Of a stretch of DNA of 64,000 bases, positions 50,745 to 60,209 are shown piece by piece. A program made the translations under genes and the position numbers. Every line of letters starts with the position of its first letter. Position 1 is the first letter of the stretch. Below the pieces are notes generated by a model. It worked only from the letters and a program-made list of their open reading frames with translations. It was not told where the DNA came from and ran no database searches. The stretch is from Saprospiraceae bacterium (lineage in GTDB: Bacteria; Bacteroidota; Bacteroidia; Chitinophagales; Saprospiraceae). Where the stretch lies: positions 83,619 through 147,618 of the forward strand of contig JANWXM010000005.1 of the NCBI GenBank assembly GCA_025055285.1, in the 5' to 3' direction.

Positions 50745-51686
50745 TTAGCCCATACGCGCGCGTTTTGCCATCCATGTTTCCAAAACAGGCACAAAGCCGC
50801 GGTTGATATCTGCTTCCATAAAATCAATGTGGTATTGTAAGCATCGCAAGCGCAACTGCTCTATGAAATGCCTGACTTGTTTTGTGTAAAATGCCTTCAC
50901 TTCGGCTGGTTGAAGCCGCACTTCCTCACCTGTTTCCATATCTACGAAAAGGTAAGGGCGATTTTCGAACTCGAAGTCTAACTCGTGCACTTTATCCGAT
51001 ACATGAAAGAAAATAACTTCATGTTTATTGTGCTTTAGATGTTGCAGAGCAGAGAAAATTTTGTCTGCCTCGGCAGGACGCTCCACGACGTCCGTGAAGA
51101 GAACCACTAACGAGCGGCGGTGAATACTGTCAGCAATATGGTGTAGCGTACTCGCCACGTCAGTGGCTCGGTTAAGTTGGGGGGTTTCAATGCGCTCCGC
51201 TAAGAAGGTGAGTAATTGTTGATAGTGTTGCGTCGTAGACTTGCACACTGTATTTATTCGGATGGCGTCATCGAAAAGCGTTAGGCCAAAAGCATCGCGC
51301 TGCCGCTTCAAGGCATACATCAGCGCTGCAGCAGATTGAGCAGCAAAGCAGAACTTATTCGCATACTTGTATTTATTGGGATTGCGTGCCTCCCAGGGAT
51401 AATACATCGTTGAGGAGGCATCTACGACAATCTGGCAACGTAGATTGGTTTCTTCTTCGTAGCGTTTGACGAATAATTTATCAGTGCGTGCGTATACTTT
51501 CCAATCAATGTTTCGAGTGCTCTCGCCTTTGTTGTACAGACGATGTTCCGCAAATTCTACTGAAAAGCCGTGAAAAGGGCTGCGGTGCATGCCTACGATA
51601 AAGCCCTCTACAACCTGACGTGCAAGCAGTTCTAGACGACTGCCCAAGGCGCGAATCTCTTGCTGTTGCTCTAAGAAATTTGCCAT
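50745..51686 (-). CDS. DUF58 (vWA-like) protein
   Basis: A 313-residue protein with the DUF58 signature HRSPFHGFSVEFAEHRLYNKGESTRNIDWKVYARTDKLFVKRYEEE, then a von Willebrand A-like fold with the MIDAS-type DASSTM and LVVLFTDVVERP. DUF58 proteins usually work with a MoxR ATPase in envelope or aerotolerance (Bat) functions; MoxR is not adjacent here. No membrane segment is visible. It is convergent with the SprB-repeat gene, 8 bp apart, and has a promoter box at 51707-51714. Confidence 0.9.
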   Translation of the reverse strand: MANFLEQQQEIRALGSRLELLARQVVEGFIVGMHRSPFHGFSVEFAEHRLYNKGESTRNIDWKVYARTDKLFVKRYEEETNLRCQIVVDASSTMYYPWEARNPNKYKYANKFCFAAQSAAALMYALKRQRDAFGLTLFDDAIRINTVCKSTTQHYQQLLTFLAERIETPQLNRATDVASTLHHIADSIHRRSLVVLFTDVVERPAEADKIFSALQHLKHNKHEVIFFHVSDKVHELDFEFENRPYLFVDMETGEEVRLQPAEVKAFYTKQVRHFIEQLRLRCLQYHIDFMEADINRGFVPVLETWMAKRARMG

Positions 51687-51706
51687 GTCGAGTCTTTCTT
51701 AAGGCG

Positions 51707-51714
51707 CAAAAGTA
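51707..51714 (-). promoter_or_regulatory. -7 promoter box for the DUF58 gene
   Basis: TACTTTTG on the minus strand, an exact TAnnTTTG match, 20 bp before the start codon. A -33 element is not evident. Confidence 0.5.
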
Positions 51715-51798
51715 AACAGTCGGTTAAGTATCGTTGAAAATTAGCACTGGTGGCGAAAATTTCACGCTAATCTGAAGTACTTTTTTCAAAGAGGCGTT

Positions 51799-51806
51799 TA
51801 CCTTTG
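51799..51806 (+). promoter_or_regulatory. -7 promoter box for rpmH-rnpA
   Basis: TACCTTTG, an exact TAnnTTTG match, 44 bp before the rpmH ATG. The upstream TTTTTT run at 51781-51786 may act as a weak -33. Confidence 0.55.
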
Positions 51807-51850
51807 CCTCCCCTTTTCTCACTTATGCCTGTATTTTGAGTTAAATAACG

Positions 51851-52006
51851 ATGAAACGCACATATCAACCATCTCGACGCGCGCGCAAAAACAAGCACGG
51901 TTTTCGCAGTCGCATGGCAACCAAGAATGGCCGCCGCGTTCTAGCTCGCCGCCGCCGCAAAGGCCGTTACAAGCTCACCGTCTCCGATGAAAAGCGTCTA
52001 AAATAA
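51851..52006 (+). CDS. rpmH: 50S ribosomal protein L34
   Basis: A 51-residue, very basic protein with the invariant L34 sequence [19 protein letters not shown] and [19 protein letters not shown]. It is complete. A TACCTTTG promoter box lies 44 bp upstream and rnpA follows, the conserved rpmH-rnpA pair. It is shorter than many gene-calling cut-offs but unambiguous. Confidence 0.97.
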   Translation: MKRTYQPSRRARKNKHGFRSRMATKNGRRVLARRRRKGRYKLTVSDEKRLK

Positions 52007-52143
52007 ATAGTTCGTTTTTTGGGCGCGTGGTATTTCGCTTCTTCGAGCCGTCAGTGCGCAGAGGCCCACTGACGGCTTTGCTGTTTAGGAGGCTTGTGGA
52101 CTATCGGAATCACCTTCTTGACCAATTAGCCTTTTTTAACCTG

Positions 52144-52542
52144 ATGCACACTTTCAAGCGCAGCGAACGACTCAAGAGCCGTAAAATACTCGGGCGTCTG
52201 TTCGAGGAAGGTCACTCCTTCGTGGCTTTTCCGCTGCGCGCGGTGTGGTTGCCTCTGTCAGAGGCTGAATGTGCGGCAGCCAACTATGGGTCCACTCGCA
52301 TTCAGGTAGCTATTTGTGTTTCCCGAAAATTACACCGAAGTGCAGTAGTGCGCAACCGAATTCGACGTCAAATACGCGAAGCCTATCGCCTTCATAAGCA
52401 TTTACTCAACGAACAGTTGCAACGACAAAATTTGCGTATTGCACTCGCACTCGTCTTCCTTATTCGAGAAGAACCATCTTTCGCCCAACTCGTCGCTAGC
52501 ATGAGTAAAATCATCGGACATTTTGAGAAGATCTCCCGTTAA
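52144..52542 (+). CDS. rnpA: Ribonuclease P protein component
   Basis: A 132-residue basic protein that helps the RNase P RNA mature the 5' ends of tRNAs. The start MHTFKRSERLKSRKILGRLFEEG and the RNR motif VVRNRIRRQIREAYRL are typical. The frame is open upstream to a GTG at 52027, which would add 39 residues unlike RnpA, so the ATG at 52144 is used. It follows rpmH by 137 bp, probably on the same transcript. Confidence 0.93.
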   Translation: MHTFKRSERLKSRKILGRLFEEGHSFVAFPLRAVWLPLSEAECAAANYGSTRIQVAICVSRKLHRSAVVRNRIRRQIREAYRLHKHLLNEQLQRQNLRIALALVFLIREEPSFAQLVASMSKIIGHFEKISR

Positions 52543-52573
52543 CGTCTTCTAGACAGGCGCGCATTTAGTTCCT

Positions 52574-52750
52574 ATGCTTTCGCCAGTGGTTTTTGCGTGC
52601 CTCTAGGTGCTAGTACTCCTCGTCTAACTCAACGTATTTATTGAGCAAGCAAAAGACGTCGCTTTTCGCCGACAGGCTCGAGAACGTGCCTTGCCTTCTG
52701 CTGAGTCCTCTGCTGTTCTCGACGTCAGCAAGATTTCCCGCTGCTCCTAG
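52574..52750 (+). pseudogene. Possible decayed small membrane-protein gene after rnpA
   Basis: From the ATG at 52574 a 58-codon frame reads through two in-frame stops, TAG at codon 11 and TAA at codon 18, each one transition from a Gln codon (CAG, CAA). With Gln there it would be a membrane helix followed by a charged tail (LNVFIEQAKDVAFRRQARER). This could be a dead gene or chance. Confidence 0.2.
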
Positions 52751-52761
52751 GTAAACATTCC

Positions 52762-53916
52762 TTAAGTTAACCATGACTTGTAGTAGTCTGGATCTTCAAT
52801 GCCGGCGGCATACTCGGTCATCAACAACGGGCGGAAGGTATCTACCATGACGGCCAATTCGCGCGTTTCCTTTGCTCCAATACTCCGCTCTACTGTACCT
52901 GGGTGTGGGCCATGAGGTATGCCTCCTGGATGCAACGTGATCATGCCGCGCTCAACATGCTTTCGGCTCATGAAATCTCCATCTACATAGTAGAGCACCT
53001 CGTCAGAGTCGATGTTAGAGTGATTATAAGGAGCCGGAATAGCTAGCGGGTGGTAATCATACAGGCGCGGGACAAAAGAGCAAATGACGAAATTGTGCCC
53101 TTCGAAGGTCTGGTGAATGGGTGGAGGCATGTGGATGCGTCCAGTGATGGGCTCAAAGTTGTGTATGGAGAAAGCATAAGGATACAGATAGCCATCCCAA
53201 CCAACGAGGTCAAACGGATGGTTGAGGTAGTGATAAGGATAAATGGTATCTTGCTTTTTAATGAAAAATAGGAAGTCGCCTTGTTCGTCGTGGGTTTCTA
53301 GGTCAGTAGGCTTTCGGATATCGCGCTCGCAGAAAGGGGAGTGCTCCAACAACTGGCCAAAAGCGTTGCGATATCGCTTAGGTGTAATTACTGGGCCTGC
53401 ACTTTCGATGATGAATAGGCGATTCACCTCCGTATCGAAATGTAATTGATAAATGGTGCCGCGCGGAATCACGAGGTAGTCTCCATATTCGAATCGGATA
53501 TTTCCGTACATAGTTCGAAGTGTACCGGAACCCTCGTGAACGAAGATGACCTCATCAGCATCGGCATTTTTGAAAAAGTAGTCAATCATGCTCTTTCGGG
53601 GAGCGGCTAGGATAATCTTGCAGTCTTGATTAACCAAGATGGGTTTGCGCGCTTGAAGGTAGTCGTCTTCGGGGTGTATCTGGAAACCTCTTAGGCAGCG
53701 GGGTTTCAGCTGCCGGTCGTGTACAGTGCGCGGTGCAATGCTAAATGGTTCGCCTACTTGAACAATTTGAGTTGGCGGATTACAGTGGTATAGTAAAGAA
53801 TATATGTCGCTAAAGCCTTCAGTACTAAACAGTTCTTCGTGATAAAGCGAGCCATCGGGTTTGCGGTATTGAGTATGGCGTTTAGGTGGTATTTTTCCAA
53901 GGCTATAGTAGTGCAT
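52762..53916 (-). CDS. hmgA: Homogentisate 1,2-dioxygenase
   Basis: A 384-residue cupin-fold iron dioxygenase that opens the ring of homogentisate to maleylacetoacetate in tyrosine and phenylalanine breakdown. The start MHYYSLGKIPPKRHTQYRKPDG and the downstream FVHEGSGTLRTMYGNI, GHNFVICSFVPRLYDYHPLAIPAPYNHSN and GGIPHGPHPGTVE segments, holding the iron-binding His and Glu residues, match the family; this is the shorter form common in Bacteroidota. It lies in a leftward run with tRNA 2-selenouridine synthase, acetoacetyl-CoA synthetase and an M16 peptidase. Confidence 0.92.
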   Translation of the reverse strand: MHYYSLGKIPPKRHTQYRKPDGSLYHEELFSTEGFSDIYSLLYHCNPPTQIVQVGEPFSIAPRTVHDRQLKPRCLRGFQIHPEDDYLQARKPILVNQDCKIILAAPRKSMIDYFFKNADADEVIFVHEGSGTLRTMYGNIRFEYGDYLVIPRGTIYQLHFDTEVNRLFIIESAGPVITPKRYRNAFGQLLEHSPFCERDIRKPTDLETHDEQGDFLFFIKKQDTIYPYHYLNHPFDLVGWDGYLYPYAFSIHNFEPITGRIHMPPPIHQTFEGHNFVICSFVPRLYDYHPLAIPAPYNHSNIDSDEVLYYVDGDFMSRKHVERGMITLHPGGIPHGPHPGTVERSIGAKETRELAVMVDTFRPLLMTEYAAGIEDPDYYKSWLT

Positions 53917-53937
53917 AGTAAAATAATTTTAATGTTT

Positions 53938-55014
53938 TTACCTAATCATGTTCACCTTTGCTGAGGAAGAGTTTAGGTCGTTTTGGTGATACTTATCAGC
54001 CCATTGGAGACAACGGTGTGCTATTTCAACGGGGTCAGCATGGGCAAACGTCAGTGTTTCAAGAATAGGAGCGCAACTGTTTTCTAATTCGAAGAGATAA
54101 GTTTTATCGTAGTACTCCAAAGCCGTTTTGGCCGCTGTGGCAAAATCTCGCCTTTGAAGAGCCTCTAGAGCTATTTTCAAACGCAATCCGCCTAGCCGTT
54201 TTTCCAAACGACAGAAGGCTGCCTCTAGTTCATTGAGAGGAGCTGCAGCATAATCGGCTATCAGGTTTTGGATGCGACACTCAAAGGGTACTTCGATATT
54301 AATCAGGGGAGCTATTTGCTTTTGCCGCCAAAAAGCTAAGGGCAGGTAGATACGGCCAATGCTGCGACTTTCATTTTCTACCCAAATTCGCCGCCGCAGG
54401 TCTAGACCTCGTATGGCATCAAAAAGTTCATTTTCGAATTGCTCTGAAGTGGGCTGAGGCTTTTCGCCAATGGCGCCAAAGGAAGAACCTTTGTGGTGGG
54501 CAAGGGCTTCCAAATCGATTACTTGCTCGCCCATGCGCTGCAATGCGCGGAGTATGCGAGTTTTGCCTACTCCTGTTTTTCCGCCAAGGACGATAAGCGG
54601 GAGGGAGGTATTTTCAAAGTACTCTAAGACGTATTGACGGTAACGTTTGTAGCCGCCTTCTAAAGTAATTACCTCAAAGCCCGCCTGCTGAAAGAGCCAG
54701 GCCATACTTTGGCTTCGCTGACCCCCGCGCCAACAGTGCACGGCTACACGTCGGTGAGGAGCAGCCTTGCGAGCCGTACGCACGAAATCTTCCAATTTAG
54801 GTCCCACTAAACGTAAGCCTAACAAGAAAGCATGCTCTGCACCTTGTTGTTTGTACACCATGCCTACTCGCGCTCGCTCTTCATCGGTAAATAGCGGCAA
54901 ATTGATTGCACCAGGAATATGCCCTCGCGCATACTCCGCAGGCGAGCGCACGTCGAAAAAAGGGCGTTCAGTGCGCAACAAGAGAAACGCATCCGGAGGC
55001 AAAGCACTGTTCAT
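53938..55014 (-). CDS. mnmH: tRNA 2-selenouridine synthase
   Basis: A 358-residue protein with an N-terminal rhodanese domain (FFDVRSPAEYARGHIPGAINLP, catalytic C94 in VHCWRGGQRSQSM) and a C-terminal P-loop domain (LGGKTGVGKTRILRAL, ASSFGAIG-like KGSSFGAIG). It replaces sulfur with selenium (via geranylation) in the wobble 2-thiouridine of some tRNAs, using selenophosphate. selD is not in the window. A start at 55056 would add 14 residues; 55014 is chosen by comparison with E. coli SelU. Same strand as hmgA, 21 bp upstream of it. Confidence 0.92.
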   Translation of the reverse strand: MNSALPPDAFLLLRTERPFFDVRSPAEYARGHIPGAINLPLFTDEERARVGMVYKQQGAEHAFLLGLRLVGPKLEDFVRTARKAAPHRRVAVHCWRGGQRSQSMAWLFQQAGFEVITLEGGYKRYRQYVLEYFENTSLPLIVLGGKTGVGKTRILRALQRMGEQVIDLEALAHHKGSSFGAIGEKPQPTSEQFENELFDAIRGLDLRRRIWVENESRSIGRIYLPLAFWRQKQIAPLINIEVPFECRIQNLIADYAAAPLNELEAAFCRLEKRLGGLRLKIALEALQRRDFATAAKTALEYYDKTYLFELENSCAPILETLTFAHADPVEIAHRCLQWADKYHQNDLNSSSAKVNMIR

Positions 55015-55088
55015 ATTGCAATGCACGTCCAGGAAGTTATTTAAGTTATGCGGCAATTAGGCATTAAAAATGCATACTTTAAAACGAA

Positions 55089-57065
55089 TCAGACAATTGT
55101 TTTTGCAAATTCAATGAAAAATTGCATAGCGTTAGGATTGCGCATAGAGTCGGGATTGTAGGCTTTCTCCAAAGGTTTTTTCTGGAGAATTTTCTTCACA
55201 GGTGTTTCCATTTTCTTTCCAGAAATAGTATAAGGAATATCGGGCACAGAGATGATGTCATCGGGTACGTGGCGCGGGCTGCATTCAGTGCGCAGGGTTT
55301 GGCGGATGCGCTGTTTGAGCGCCTCATCCAATGTTACTCCTGGCTCCAATAAAACGAACAGGGGCATCCAGTCTGAGCCATCGAGGCGTTCGAGGTTTAG
55401 AATGAGGGCATCGCGGATTTCAGGTAAGTTATCTAAGGCGCGGTAAATTTCCGCAGTGCCAATACGCACGCCCTGCCGATTAAGTGTGGCGTCAGAGCGT
55501 CCTAAGATGACAAGAGTTTGGCGAGAAGTAATGCATAGCCAGTCGCCATGGCGCCATACGCCGGGGTAGTGCTCAAAATAACTGGAGCGATACTTTGCTC
55601 CATCAGGGTCATTCCAAAAGAATACAGGCATAGAAGGCATGGGTCTGGTAACCACCATTTCGCCTACTTCATCAGGTGGTACAGGGCGACCCTCTTCGTC
55701 CCAACTTTCCATGGCACAGCCCAGACATCGACACTGAATTTCGCCTTCGTAGACAGGCAATAAGGGATTCCCACCTATCCAGGCCGTGCATACGTCTGTA
55801 CCTCCTGACATAGAGGCCAACCATACCTTAGGTTTGACACGTTCGTAAACCCAACGAAAGCCTTCTGGCGGCAGAGGTGAGCCCGTAGAACCGATACTGC
55901 GCAGCGCAGACAGATCGAAAGCTTGTTGAGGAGAGAGCTCGGCTTTCCGACAACTCATGATAAAGGGAGCACTCGTGCCAAAATGCGCGATACGCATTTG
56001 TTCGGCCAACATCCACAGCGCATGTAGGCTTGGATAAGTTGGGCTGCCATCGTAGAGAACAACCGTTGCCCCTGCCAGTAGAGAGGCTAACGTAAAGTTC
56101 CACATCATCCAACCCGTGGTTGAGTACCAAAAGAAGCGTTCCCCTGGGTGCACGTCGTTGTGAAAGTGCAGGTACTTGAGGTGTTCTAGTAAGTTGCCGC
56201 CATGGCTGTGTACGATAGCTTTTGGCACGCCCGTAGTACCCGACGAATAGAGGATCCATAGCGGATGCTCAAAAGGTAGAGGCTCAAAAGTAAGCGTCTT
56301 TGCAGGTGTTTGGATAGCCTCGTCCCAGAGGAAAGCCTTAGGGAGGCCTTCGAGCCGAGCTTGTTTATTCAGATAAGGTATAAAAAGTACGAGTTGAAGC
56401 GAAGGCAAGCGCTGGCAGATGTTGCGTATGGCTTCGCTCCGGTCGAAAACTTTACCATTATACGTGTAACCATCAGCAGCGATGAGCACTTTGGGCGTTA
56501 TTTGAGCAAAGCGGTCAGTTACGCTGCTGACGCCAAAGTCCGGCGAGCAACTCGACCACACAGCGCCAATGCTCATGGCAGCCAGCACAGCAACGGCTGC
56601 TTGAGGGATGTTGGGTAGGTAAGCAACTATGCGGTCACCCGCTTGTATGCCACACTGGCGAAAAAAACTAGCCAACGCAGCTACTTGGCATGTTAACTCT
56701 TCCCAACTCAGCTGAGCGCCTTCGCCCCGTTCGTTTCGAAAGAGAAGTGCTGGATGCCCTGCATTCTTCCAGCGAAATATATGCTCGGCGTAGTTTAGCG
56801 TAGCACCTTCAAACCAGCGCGCCCCTGGCATTTCATAGCCCGAAAGAACGTTTCTGTAGGGACTATAACTGATGATTTGAAAGAAATGCCATATTGTTTC
56901 CCAAAAAGCTTCTGGGTGATTGGCTGACCATGCCCACAGGGCGTGGTAATCGCTAAAAGACAGGCCTTTTTGCTCTGAGAGCCAGCGGATATAATGTGTC
57001 AAATGAGCTCTTTCACGTGTAGTTTCGTCAGGATGCCACAATATCGCAGGTTCGCGCTTAAGCAT
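55089..57065 (-). CDS. aacS: Acetoacetyl-CoA synthetase (acetoacetate-CoA ligase)
   Basis: A 658-residue ANL-superfamily ligase. It shows the acetoacetate-specific N-terminal part (FEGATLNYAEHIFR), the AMP-binding P-loop LYSSGTTGVPKAIVHSHGG, GAVWSSCSPDFGVSSVTDRF, and the C-terminal GRSDATLNRQGVRIGTAEIYRAL with the acetylating lysine in SGKKMETPVKK. It activates acetoacetate, the end product of homogentisate breakdown, and is two genes upstream of hmgA on the same strand, so both may serve aromatic amino-acid catabolism. It lies 30 bp downstream of the M16 peptidase stop. Confidence 0.92.
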   Translation of the reverse strand: MLKREPAILWHPDETTRERAHLTHYIRWLSEQKGLSFSDYHALWAWSANHPEAFWETIWHFFQIISYSPYRNVLSGYEMPGARWFEGATLNYAEHIFRWKNAGHPALLFRNERGEGAQLSWEELTCQVAALASFFRQCGIQAGDRIVAYLPNIPQAAVAVLAAMSIGAVWSSCSPDFGVSSVTDRFAQITPKVLIAADGYTYNGKVFDRSEAIRNICQRLPSLQLVLFIPYLNKQARLEGLPKAFLWDEAIQTPAKTLTFEPLPFEHPLWILYSSGTTGVPKAIVHSHGGNLLEHLKYLHFHNDVHPGERFFWYSTTGWMMWNFTLASLLAGATVVLYDGSPTYPSLHALWMLAEQMRIAHFGTSAPFIMSCRKAELSPQQAFDLSALRSIGSTGSPLPPEGFRWVYERVKPKVWLASMSGGTDVCTAWIGGNPLLPVYEGEIQCRCLGCAMESWDEEGRPVPPDEVGEMVVTRPMPSMPVFFWNDPDGAKYRSSYFEHYPGVWRHGDWLCITSRQTLVILGRSDATLNRQGVRIGTAEIYRALDNLPEIRDALILNLERLDGSDWMPLFVLLEPGVTLDEALKQRIRQTLRTECSPRHVPDDIISVPDIPYTISGKKMETPVKKILQKKPLEKAYNPDSMRNPNAMQFFIEFAKTIV

Positions 57066-57095
57066 GTTTTGGGCAAATTTTTGATTAAAGTAAGC

Positions 57096-58340
57096 TCAGG
57101 CGGCCAATCGCGGCTGATAAATGAGCACAGCAGCATTTTCAGGGCGGAAGAGCGCCCTAGCGACTCGCTGCATGTGTTCGGCATCAACTGTTCGGTAAGT
57201 ATCTACTTCCTGATTGAGCAATTCCGCCCGCTCCAAAATTTCATAAAAGCCCAAGTACTGTGCTTTGTTCAGAACACTCGTTTCTGAATAAATAACGGTA
57301 CTCTCAAATCGGTGGCGGATTTTAGCTAGTTCGCGTTCGCTAATGGGTTTATCCACCAATTCGTTTAGGACATTCCAGATGGCTTCTATGGCCTGCTGAG
57401 GAGTAACACCTTCGTTTAGTTTAGCCTCAATGAGCAACATTCCTGGATCAAAATTGGCCGTCACAGAAGCGTCTACCGAAGCCAGTAGAGGCTGTTCTTT
57501 CACAAGTGCGCGATATAAGCGCGCAGACTGCCCCATGGCTAAGACATCAGACAATAGGTCAGTCGGGTAAAAGTCTGGATGCAAACGAGGCGGAGTACGG
57601 AAGGCCATAAAGACGGCGGGCACGGGGACATTCGCTTCTACCGTCCGTTCTACTAGAGCAATTTGGAGAGGTTCCTCAGGGATGACATGCTTAGGCTCAG
57701 GGCCAGGCGGAATACCGCCAAACCACTTCTCTGCTAAAGCAAAAGCCTCATCGGCTTTCAAGGGACCGCAAATACTCAACACGGCATTATTAGGCACATA
57801 CCACTGCTCATAGAAAGTGCGCACCTCCTCTAGGGTAGCCTTGGCTATGTGGTCTGGACTTAGGCCAATAACAGGCCACCGGTAGGGATGAACCCGATAA
57901 AGCATATCGGAAAGATGGTGCAACATATCTCCGTAAGGCTCGCTTAGGCAGGTTTCCTTAAACTCCTCTATGACTACACGGCGCTGAGTTTCAAGGGCGC
58001 GGCGCGTAATACGCAAGTCCAACATTCGATCGCTCTCAAGAAAAAGTGCCGTCTCAATGTTTTGAGCAGGTAAAATTTCATAAAACGTCGTGTAATCATT
58101 CGTAGTATAAGCGTTGTTTTCGCCACCAGCACTCTGTAACAAGTTGTCAAAATTAGGGGCATTGCGACTCCCTGAAAACATTAAGTGCTCGAACAGATGG
58201 GCAAAGCCGGTGCGATTTGGTTGTTCATCCCGTGAGCCTACAAAATAAGCTACATTTACTGCCGCTAAAGGCGTATACGGGTCTTCGTGAACCAACACGC
58301 GCAATCCATTCGACAAGATCCTGCGTTCAAACGAAACCAT
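57096..58340 (-). CDS. M16-family zinc peptidase
   Basis: A 414-residue pitrilysin-type metallopeptidase. The inverted zinc motif HLFEH is at residues 48-52 (with catalytic E51), in GFAHLFEHLMFSGSRNAPN, and the conserved NAYTTNDYTTF and downstream R/Y (KAQYLGFYE) segments follow. It consists of one N- and one C-terminal half, the form that often works as a homo- or heterodimer. There is no signal peptide, so it is cytoplasmic or periplasm-exported by other means. It is the first gene of the hmgA-containing leftward run. Confidence 0.92.
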   Translation of the reverse strand: MVSFERRILSNGLRVLVHEDPYTPLAAVNVAYFVGSRDEQPNRTGFAHLFEHLMFSGSRNAPNFDNLLQSAGGENNAYTTNDYTTFYEILPAQNIETALFLESDRMLDLRITRRALETQRRVVIEEFKETCLSEPYGDMLHHLSDMLYRVHPYRWPVIGLSPDHIAKATLEEVRTFYEQWYVPNNAVLSICGPLKADEAFALAEKWFGGIPPGPEPKHVIPEEPLQIALVERTVEANVPVPAVFMAFRTPPRLHPDFYPTDLLSDVLAMGQSARLYRALVKEQPLLASVDASVTANFDPGMLLIEAKLNEGVTPQQAIEAIWNVLNELVDKPISERELAKIRHRFESTVIYSETSVLNKAQYLGFYEILERAELLNQEVDTYRTVDAEHMQRVARALFRPENAAVLIYQPRLAA

Positions 58341-58499
58341 ACGAGCTAGAAAGGCTTTTTTTCTTTCTTAACTGCAAAGAAAACACGACAGCTTTAGATA
58401 GGAAAATTTGCCTTCGTGCCAATGATGGCGTTTTTGCTTTTTTTACTTCGCTATGGCTCTGCGTGTTCTAAACTTGCTGTTCTAAATGATTGCACTTGT

Positions 58500-60209
58500 A
58501 TGAAGCCAATATCCTTTGGGGCAACCTTATTAGCTCTGGTGGTCTTTTTGAGTTGCAGCGTGAGCAGGCGAAACTCGAGCGCGACCCTTATCTTGTACAA
58601 TGGTTTCCTGTTCACGGCAGATAGTACGCGGCCCGAAGCAAAAGCTATTGCTATGCGCGGCGACACTATTTTATATGTAGGTGACGATGCAGGGGCGCTC
58701 GCTTTTGCTGGACCTCAAACTGAGCTGCTTGATTTGCAGGGAAATTTTGCTATGCCAGGGTTTATCGAAGGGCATGGCCATTTCATTGGTTTGGGCCAAA
58801 GTTTAGAGGTTGTTAACCTCAGCAAAGCGAACAGTTGGTCGGAGGTAATCGCGCGGGTTGTGGAGCAAGTCCAGCGCACGCCGATAGGTGAGTGGGTAGA
58901 GGGACGAGGCTGGCATCAAGAGAAGTGGTCGGAACCGCCGACCCGTTCTGTGAATGGGTATCCGTATCACGATGAACTTAGCGCTCGAACTCCTAATCAC
59001 CCCGTTGTCCTGCGCCATGCAAGTGGGCATGCACTCATGGCTAATGCCAAGGCAATGCAACTGGCAGGGATTAGCCGCCATACTCCAGATCCGCCGGGCG
59101 GCCGCATCGTCCGAGACGAAAAGGGAAACCTTACAGGTGTGTTCGAAGAAAACGCCATGAATCTTGTTCTGCAGCCCCTCTCCGAGCAGAGAAGTTCGCG
59201 TAGGGAGCGCGAAAAACGCGCTGCTTTTGAGCGCCAAGTGACCCTAGCTGCTGAAGCTTGCTTGCGCAACGGCGTAACTTCTTTCCAAGATGCTGGGAGT
59301 AGTTTTTGGGAAATCGAACAATTTAAGCGGATGGCAGAAGAGGGTCGGTTGCCTGTACGCCTATGGGTTATGATTGCTCCGCCTTCCAGTGCCGACTTGC
59401 CCAAACTGGCACATTTTCCACAGGTGGACTTGGGCAAGGGTTTTCTCACAGTGCGGGCGGTAAAGAGTTATCTCGATGGCGCCCTAGGTGCCTATGGCGC
59501 ATGGTTACTTCAACCTTACGCCGATAAGCCCGGCCACTTGGGGCAGAACGTAACACCACTCGATAGTTTGAGACGCATAGCAGAAGCCTGTCGTCGGCAT
59601 GGCCTTCAATTGTGCGTACACGCCATTGGCGACCGGGCCAATCGAGAAATCCTCAACCTTTACCAAGCTTTTGTAGACTCGAGTCAGAACTTGCGGTGGC
59701 GTGTTGAACATGCTCAGCATTTAGACCCTCAAGATATTGCACGCTTCGGTCAGCTAGGCGTTATCGCCTCTGTGCAAGCAGTGCATTGCACCAGCGATGC
59801 TCCCTTTGTGGTCAAAAGGTTAGGTGTTGAGCGCGCTCGTACTGGTGCCTATGTGTGGCGTAGTCTTCTAGACTCGGGCGCTCGCTTAGCTAATGGCACC
59901 GACACACCCGTGGAAGATATTAACCCCCTTGCCTGTATTTATGCTGCCGTCACACGCAAGAGGCCTGATACCGGGGAGCCTTTCTTTCCTGAACAATGCA
60001 TGACGCGTCAAGAAGCCCTACTTTCTTATACGCTTTGGAACGCTTACGCAGCCTTCGAGGAGAAGAAAAAGGGGTCTCTTACGCCTGGCAAGCGCGCCGA
60101 TGTAATCGTCCTTTCCAAAAACTTGCTAACATGCTCTCCAGAAGATATCCTCAACGCACGCGTTCTCCATACTATCCTTGCAGGTCGGCGTATATGGTCG
60201 GCGCAATAG
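58500..60209 (+). CDS. Amidohydrolase lipoprotein (YtcJ-like, amidohydro_3)
   Basis: A 569-residue secreted metal-dependent hydrolase. The N-terminus is a lipoprotein signal with lipobox VVFLSCS (MKPISFGATLLALVVFLSC). The metal-binding GHGH is in EGHGHFIGLG; later are SYLDGALGAYGAW (carboxylated or bridging residues region), HAIGDRAN and VEHAQHL, and the TDTPVEDINPL aspartate. The family hydrolyses C-N bonds in unknown substrates. The frame is open to a TTG-type start at 58416, but the ATG at 58500 starts the lipoprotein signal. It is divergent from the M16 gene. Confidence 0.88.
   Translation: MKPISFGATLLALVVFLSCSVSRRNSSATLILYNGFLFTADSTRPEAKAIAMRGDTILYVGDDAGALAFAGPQTELLDLQGNFAMPGFIEGHGHFIGLGQSLEVVNLSKANSWSEVIARVVEQVQRTPIGEWVEGRGWHQEKWSEPPTRSVNGYPYHDELSARTPNHPVVLRHASGHALMANAKAMQLAGISRHTPDPPGGRIVRDEKGNLTGVFEENAMNLVLQPLSEQRSSRREREKRAAFERQVTLAAEACLRNGVTSFQDAGSSFWEIEQFKRMAEEGRLPVRLWVMIAPPSSADLPKLAHFPQVDLGKGFLTVRAVKSYLDGALGAYGAWLLQPYADKPGHLGQNVTPLDSLRRIAEACRRHGLQLCVHAIGDRANREILNLYQAFVDSSQNLRWRVEHAQHLDPQDIARFGQLGVIASVQAVHCTSDAPFVVKRLGVERARTGAYVWRSLLDSGARLANGTDTPVEDINPLACIYAAVTRKRPDTGEPFFPEQCMTRQEALLSYTLWNAYAAFEEKKKGSLTPGKRADVIVLSKNLLTCSPEDILNARVLHTILAGRRIWSAQ

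Noticed and set aside
51851..52542. rpmH-rnpA as proof of a neighbouring origin
   Set aside because: The pair sits beside dnaA in some phyla, but in Bacteroidota this is not dependable, and it lies 32 kb from the DnaA-box cluster.
57011..57020. TTTCACGTGT as a third parS site
   Set aside because: Only one half of the palindrome matches; it lies in coding sequence far from the other two sites.
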